NCBI GenBank assembly: GCA_024516155.1
Contig: JAJJXM010000035.1
Span: 548,725 to 612,724 of the forward strand
Source: Pyronema omphalodes
Taxonomy: Eukaryota; Ascomycota; Pezizomycetes; Pezizales; Pyronemataceae
Reading direction: 5' to 3'
DNA: 64,000 nucleotides
In this document: piece by piece, positions 60,045 through 64,000 of the stretch
Layout of the letters: each line of letters begins with the position of its first letter
How positions within the stretch are numbered: position 1 is the first letter of the stretch
The notes under the pieces: model-generated
Told to the model about the DNA's origin: nothing
The model's database searches: none
Seen by the model: only the letters and a program-made list of their open reading frames with translations
Translations under genes and position numbers: made by a program

Positions 60045-61745
60045 GGGCGTTCATCTCAGTGTCTCTGTCGGCTGGGTTGGGTGGGGCGGCGGCGGGGTTT
60101 TGTGACGCTGTCCAGGCTTCTTTGAATATGCGGATGCGTACGGGGCACTGCTTGCTGAAGCCTGGGTGGTCGAGGTCGGGGAGGTTGGCGTCCGCGCAGT
60201 TTTTGCAATGGTATCTAGAGTGTTCACAACTCTTACCTTTGCGTTGGGGGCAGTCGTTGCAGGCGTGGTCGTCCGTGGGGTGGTTCTGGCCGCAGATGCC
60301 GCAGGTGGGGCCTTGCGGTCCAGTGCAGTTGGTGTAGTGGTGGCCAAAGAGCAAGCAGCGCCGACACTGGTCGGTCCGTCGGGCAGAGTGGTACTCGGTG
60401 ACTCTTCGGGGCTCGAAGAGTACCATGACTCGTTTGCGCTTCAGGAGTGCGAGCTCTTCGGCGGTACGTACCGCAATAACCACACTGGACGCTTCCTTGC
60501 CCACACGTTTCTCCACGGTCGTCATATATCGGGGGGGTTGCGCCAGGGTGACATGTCCGTTGCTGCGTTCGATCTCCTCTTGGAGGAGGCGCATTCCGTC
60601 GGGGGAGTCGGGGTATTGGCTCGTGGGGATTCCATGAACTGCGAGCTTATACCACCGCTCGTTCAGGCGGGGTGCGGCGATGGAGGTATTGACTTGTTGC
60701 GTCGCTGTGTGTATGGACCCTAGGTTCTTGGTCAGCTCGGATTCAGTGGTGCCGTCTGTCATGGTCACGATGAGGTTTCCTGATGAGGCTTGTCTGATCG
60801 TGGCGACAGCCATGTGAGGCGGCACCTGCGTCTGGGTGAGTGCAGCGTTGATCGCCCTTCCCAGTTGGGCTTTGTATTGACGTCGATTTCCGCAGGGTGT
60901 GGGATGGGTATCATGATGGACTGGGGGGGGGTGCGTTGGCGTCGGGGGTGCGGTTTTGGCGGGGGGGTTGCTTTTGGGGGCGTGGGCGGGGAAGGAGAGG
61001 TCAGCGACGGTTGTGCCGGAGGTCCACGGCTGGTGAGTGGTCGTGGGGGGGTTGTGGCGGCGAGTAGTGGTGGAGGTCGGTATGGCGATGTTGTGGTGGC
61101 GAAGGGCGTTTTCCAGGAGTCGGCATCGTTCTTTCCAGTATTGGAGGTCGTCGGGGGGTGAGTTGGCGGTGGTCGTTTGTTCGGGGTAGGGTTGACGTTG
61201 GGGCTGTGTCGGGGGGGGCGGGCTGGGTTTTGTGCCTTTGTCGAGTCTTTTGTTGATGGTGTCGATGGAATGGACAATAGGTCGGAGCGCGTCGTTGGTG
61301 TTTTTCGAAATCATAGTGGCGATGGCTGAGAGAAGGTTGTTGTCGGGCTGAGGCTGGGGGTCGGGGTTGACATCGGAAGCGGTTATTGCGTGCTGGCTGT
61401 CGTTGAGGTTTAGGTCAGAGTCGGATTCGGAGTCGGTGTCGGGGCAACTGTCAGTGTCCATGGCGGTCGGCATTGTTTCGACGGGGTCCCATCGAGGTTC
61501 ACATGGGTGTTTGTTTTCGGTCGGGTGACATTTTTGCGGAGGAGGTCGAGGTCACGTCTAGAGGCGGATTTTTTGGTGGGGGGTTTGGTGACTTTTCCGG
61601 AGACGGTCGTTGGTTTCTTAGAGGTCGCGATGGCGGAGGAGCCAGCGTGCGGGGCGTTGATTCGGGAAAGCTCGTCGGGGCTAAAAATATGCTCGGGTAC
61701 CTGCATACGCGAGGGCGTGGCGGGGATGGGTGCGTTAGCGTCCAT
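60037..61745 (-). pseudogene. LINE-B2 ORF1, Gag-like, with frameshifts
   Basis: ATG at 61745 (MDANAPIPATPSRMQVPE). One G is missing near 61484 (GACGGGGTCC against GACGGGGGTCC in LINE-B1), moving the protein to another frame (from 61473). A second local shift affects about 60890-60960. From there to 60037 it is open with ERWYKLAVHGIPTSQY, KRVGKEASSVVIAVRTAEE and zinc knuckles CRRCLLFGHHYTNC, CGICGQNHPTDDHAC, CKNCADANLPDLDHPGFSKQC. Confidence 0.88.
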
Positions 61746-62183
61746 CGCTTAACCGGTGGTACGGTAAGCGATGGCGAAGAGTCACGTGAGGAGGCTCTTG
61801 CTAAGCGAGCACGAAAATTTCTCGCGAGGAGAGGGGTCCGGAGGGGGGGAAAATTGGGGTATCACCACAACCAGTGCTGCTGGTGGGGGGGGGGTTTGGG
61901 GGGGGGGGGATTTCGGTATGCCGAAACCGAAAATAAGGTCGGTTTGATGATTGGGGGGCGGGTGGTGGAGCGGCGTTGATGAAAGTGCCCGGAATCCGGC
62001 CCGGAGGTCCCAGAATCGCGTTTTTCCGCTGAATCTCAACGGTAAACGGTAGCTGGGTTCCGAAAATCGAGATTCGGCGTAATTCCGAGGTAAGAAATCG
62101 ATTGCCGATTCGAAAATCGGGGAAATTGTTGTTGTTGTCGCAAATGCAGGGGGGGGTCAGCGGTTGCTGTGTGGTGTTGCTTT

Positions 62184-62751
62184 TCTTTGATCGAGGGGTT
62201 ACCTGTAGGACGGGGGTGGAGGGTTGGCCGCCTGTACGATGTTGTCTCGGAGGGTGTTGGCCGACTCGTCGAGGTTCTCTGGGGTGGGGTTGCCGTGGTA
62301 CTGAGCCCAGAGCTCGTCGGCATCATCACAGGAGGCGCGGAGGGTGGTCGCAAAGAGGTCCCAGTCGGTTTTCTTCCAGTTCAGTCATTGCGTTGGGAGG
62401 GCGGCTGCTGAGTCCGGGTGTGTTGTTTGCCCTTCGAAGCGGAGCACTTCGTGGTCGGATCCCGTTGCGATATCGTCGTCAACCGCCCAGTTAACGACTT
62501 CTTCCTCCATGTGGGGCGACGACAGTGTCAAGTCGAGCACGGAAGAGCTCCGTCCTTGGGTATTGAAGTGGGTGGGAACATCCGGGACTGAGATTAGGGC
62601 CCCGTTCTTCAGTTCTATTAGGTCGACGAGCTCGGAGGCTCGCTTTGGGGAACGTGTGGTGGAGTTCCACACGGCATGGTGAGCATTGAGATCACTGGTG
62701 ATAATGCACCTGCGGGGCAGGGAGAGAGGTGTAAGGGCGCGGGGGAGGTTT
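62184..62751 (-). pseudogene. LINE-C ORF2, endonuclease part
   Basis: Minus strand: TRSPKRASELVDLIELKNGA, RSSSVLDLTLSSPHMEEEV, VDDDIATGSDHEVLRFEGQ, the C-terminal half of an APE endonuclease. A one-base lesion near 62390 breaks the frame. On the far side it is cut at 62752 by the end of a LINE-A fragment; on the near side it joins 55280 after removal of LINE-B2. Confidence 0.85.
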
Positions 62752-63388
62752 ATTTATTTATTTATTTATTAACTCATACACGCATCCAACCGTAAGGTTA
62801 TGGCGGAATCTACAGTAAATACAAAATTAAGAAACCCGGGTGTCAGGCCAGGCTCTCACTGGGTATGCCCCAGAGCTTGTCGTTGGGGTGTGGGGTTGTA
62901 GACCCGCAAGTCTCGTTGTGCTTTTGTTCGTCAAGCGTCGTCTGTTCCAGGAGCCCTGTACGCTCGGAGGCCACCTCGCCGGGTCGTTCCCCCATTTCCT
63001 CCACCCTTCCCCTCCCTTTTTTAACCGTTTTTCCACCTTTATTTCCTCCACAAAGCAAAAACAAACAAGCAAAAGAAAAGAAAAGAAGATATAACTCCTC
63101 CGGGTCAACGCCCCCCCACCGCACCTCTCTCCCCTGTGCCACTACCCCACTCTACGTCCCTCCCCTCGCCCTGCACCACGCTCCTCCCTCTCGGCTCGCC
63201 AGCCGTCCATCGTCCCACTCCGTCCACTTCTCTCCGCGTCACCATCTCGCACTCGCCTCATTCGTGCTCCTCCCGTCCGTCTCTACCGCGTCTCTCCTCT
63301 CCCTCGACTCCTCGCTTCACTTTCATTCCCGTTTCAAAAAGAAAAAACACAATACTCCATTCTCCACAACAACCACGCCTCCGCTCTA
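62752..63388 (-). mobile_element. LINE-A 3'-end fragment (5'-truncated)
   Basis: Minus strand: part of the LINE-A polypurine 3' UTR and tail A, ending in the TTAC-loop hairpin (about 62789-62806) and (AATA)n at 62752. Nearly the same as 29030-29654. No ORF. Its truncated end meets the 5' end of LINE-B3 in opposite orientation at 63389. Confidence 0.88.
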
Positions 63389-64000
63389 CACACCACACAG
63401 CAAACCGCTGACCCCCCCCTGCATTTGCGACAACAACAACAATTTCCCCGATTTTCGAATCGGCAATCGATTTCTTACCTCCGAATTACCCCCGAATCTC
63501 GATTTTCGGAACCCAGCTACCGTTTACCGTTGAAATTCAGCGGAAAAACGCGATTCTGGGACCTCCGGACCGGATTCCGGGCACTTTCATCAACGCCGCC
63601 CCACCACCCGCCCCCCAATCATCAAACCGACCTCATTTTCGGTTTCGGCATACCGAAATCCCCCCCCCCCCCAAATTCCCCCCCCACCAGCAGCATTGGT
63701 TGTGGTGATACCCCCAAATTTCCCCCCCTCCGGACCCCCTTCCTCGCGAGAAATTTTCGCGCTCGCTTAGCAAGAGCCTCCTCACGGTGACTCTTCACCA
63801 TCGCTTACCGTACCACCGGTTAAGCGATGGACGCTAACGCACCCATCCCCGCCACGCCCTCGCGTATGCAGGTACCCGAGAATATTTTTAGCCCCGACGA
63901 GCTTTCCCGAGTCAACGCCCCGCACGCTGGCTCCTCCGCCATCGCGACCTCTAAGAAATTAACGACCGTCTCCGCAAAAGTCACCAAACCCCCCGCCAAA
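63389..64000 (+). mobile_element. LINE-B3 5' end, runs off the window
   Basis: Starts with the 5' motif (CACACCACACAGCAAACCGCTG, C-run, TGCATTTGCGACAAC) and the LINE-B leader with short inverted repeats (GATTTTCGAATCGGCAATCG). ORF1 begins at 63827. Confidence 0.9.
63827..64000 (+). CDS. LINE-B3 ORF1, N-terminal part
   Basis: MDANAPIPATPSRMQVPENI and on, close to LINE-B1 ORF1 (it shares RVNAPHAG and KKLTTVSAK). Open to the window edge; state of the rest unknown. Confidence 0.8.
   Translation, partial: MDANAPIPATPSRMQVPENIFSPDELSRVNAPHAGSSAIATSKKLTTVSAKVTKPPAK

Larger units (their letters stand above)
55281..62183 (-). mobile_element. LINE-B2: full-length non-LTR retrotransposon, ORFs frameshifted
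   Basis: Minus strand, 6.9 kb, in LINE-C, flanked by the perfect 13-bp duplication TCTTTGATCGAGG. 5' motif (ACCACACAGCAACCGCTGACC and C-run) ends at about 62175 with a short filler before the duplication. Then ORF1, ORF2, an internal A tract (about 56001-56030), and tail B with the TTCG hairpin (about 55316-55329) and AAAC repeats. It supplies the uninterrupted LINE-B layout used to read LINE-B1. Confidence 0.94.

Overview
The window is a graveyard and nursery of retrotransposons from a eukaryote, most likely a filamentous ascomycete fungus. This rests on Ty3/gypsy polyprotein wording ([33 protein letters not shown], an integrase with a chromodomain) and on Tad/I-type LINEs carrying endonuclease, reverse transcriptase and RNase H. 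The species cannot be named. I see no host gene, no tRNA or rRNA, and no C-to-T repeat-induced mutation: copies are nearly identical and GC-rich.

Four kinds of element account for almost every base. (1) A Ty3/gypsy chromovirus: copy II spans 14033-52197 with two 538-bp LTRs and a 5-bp target duplication (CCTTA). Its own sequence is only about 6.4 kb; about 32 kb is later nested insertions. Copy I (1-3873, minus) and a gag scrap (53784-54100) are partial. (2) LINE families: LINE-A (22647-29654, full length, both ORFs open); LINE-B (37196-44881 and 55281-62183, minus, both broken; a third begins at 63389); LINE-C (fragments at 5703-7255, 9431-9515, 13494-13982, 54101-55280, 62184-62751). (3) Thirteen copies of a roughly 2-kb non-autonomous element, called NA#1-NA#13 here. 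NA has no reverse transcriptase but carries one 484-codon ORF, intact in six copies. (4) A solo LTR of a second LTR retrotransposon (45177-48131, itself split).

The most unusual content is the NA-LINE relationship. NA ends in one of two roughly 300-bp tails: tail A is also the 3' end of LINE-A, and tail B is also the 3' end of LINE-B. Both tails finish in the same small hairpin (stem AACC/GGTT, loop TTAC in A and TTCG in B) followed by a 4-nt microsatellite (AATA or AAAC). LINE-A, LINE-B and NA all make 13-15 bp target duplications and share a C-rich 5' terminal motif. This fits NA being copied in trans by the LINE machinery while keeping its own RNA-binding-like protein, with the 3' recognition module exchanged between families.

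Layout: 1-3873 Ty3 copy I with NA#1; 3874-5500 mosaic LINE 5' end; 5501-7255 tail scrap and LINE-C 5' end; 7256-9430 NA#2; 9431-13982 LINE-C split by an NA#3-NA#4 dimer; 13983-14032 with 52198-53783 NA#13, host of Ty3 copy II; 14033-52197 Ty3 copy II with its nest; 53784-55280 gag scrap and LINE-C; 55281-62183 LINE-B2; 62184-64000 LINE-C, LINE-A 3' end and LINE-B3 5' end. Insertion order can be read from the duplications: NA#13, then Ty3-II, then NA#7, then NA#8, then LINE-A and the NA#9-NA#10 pair.
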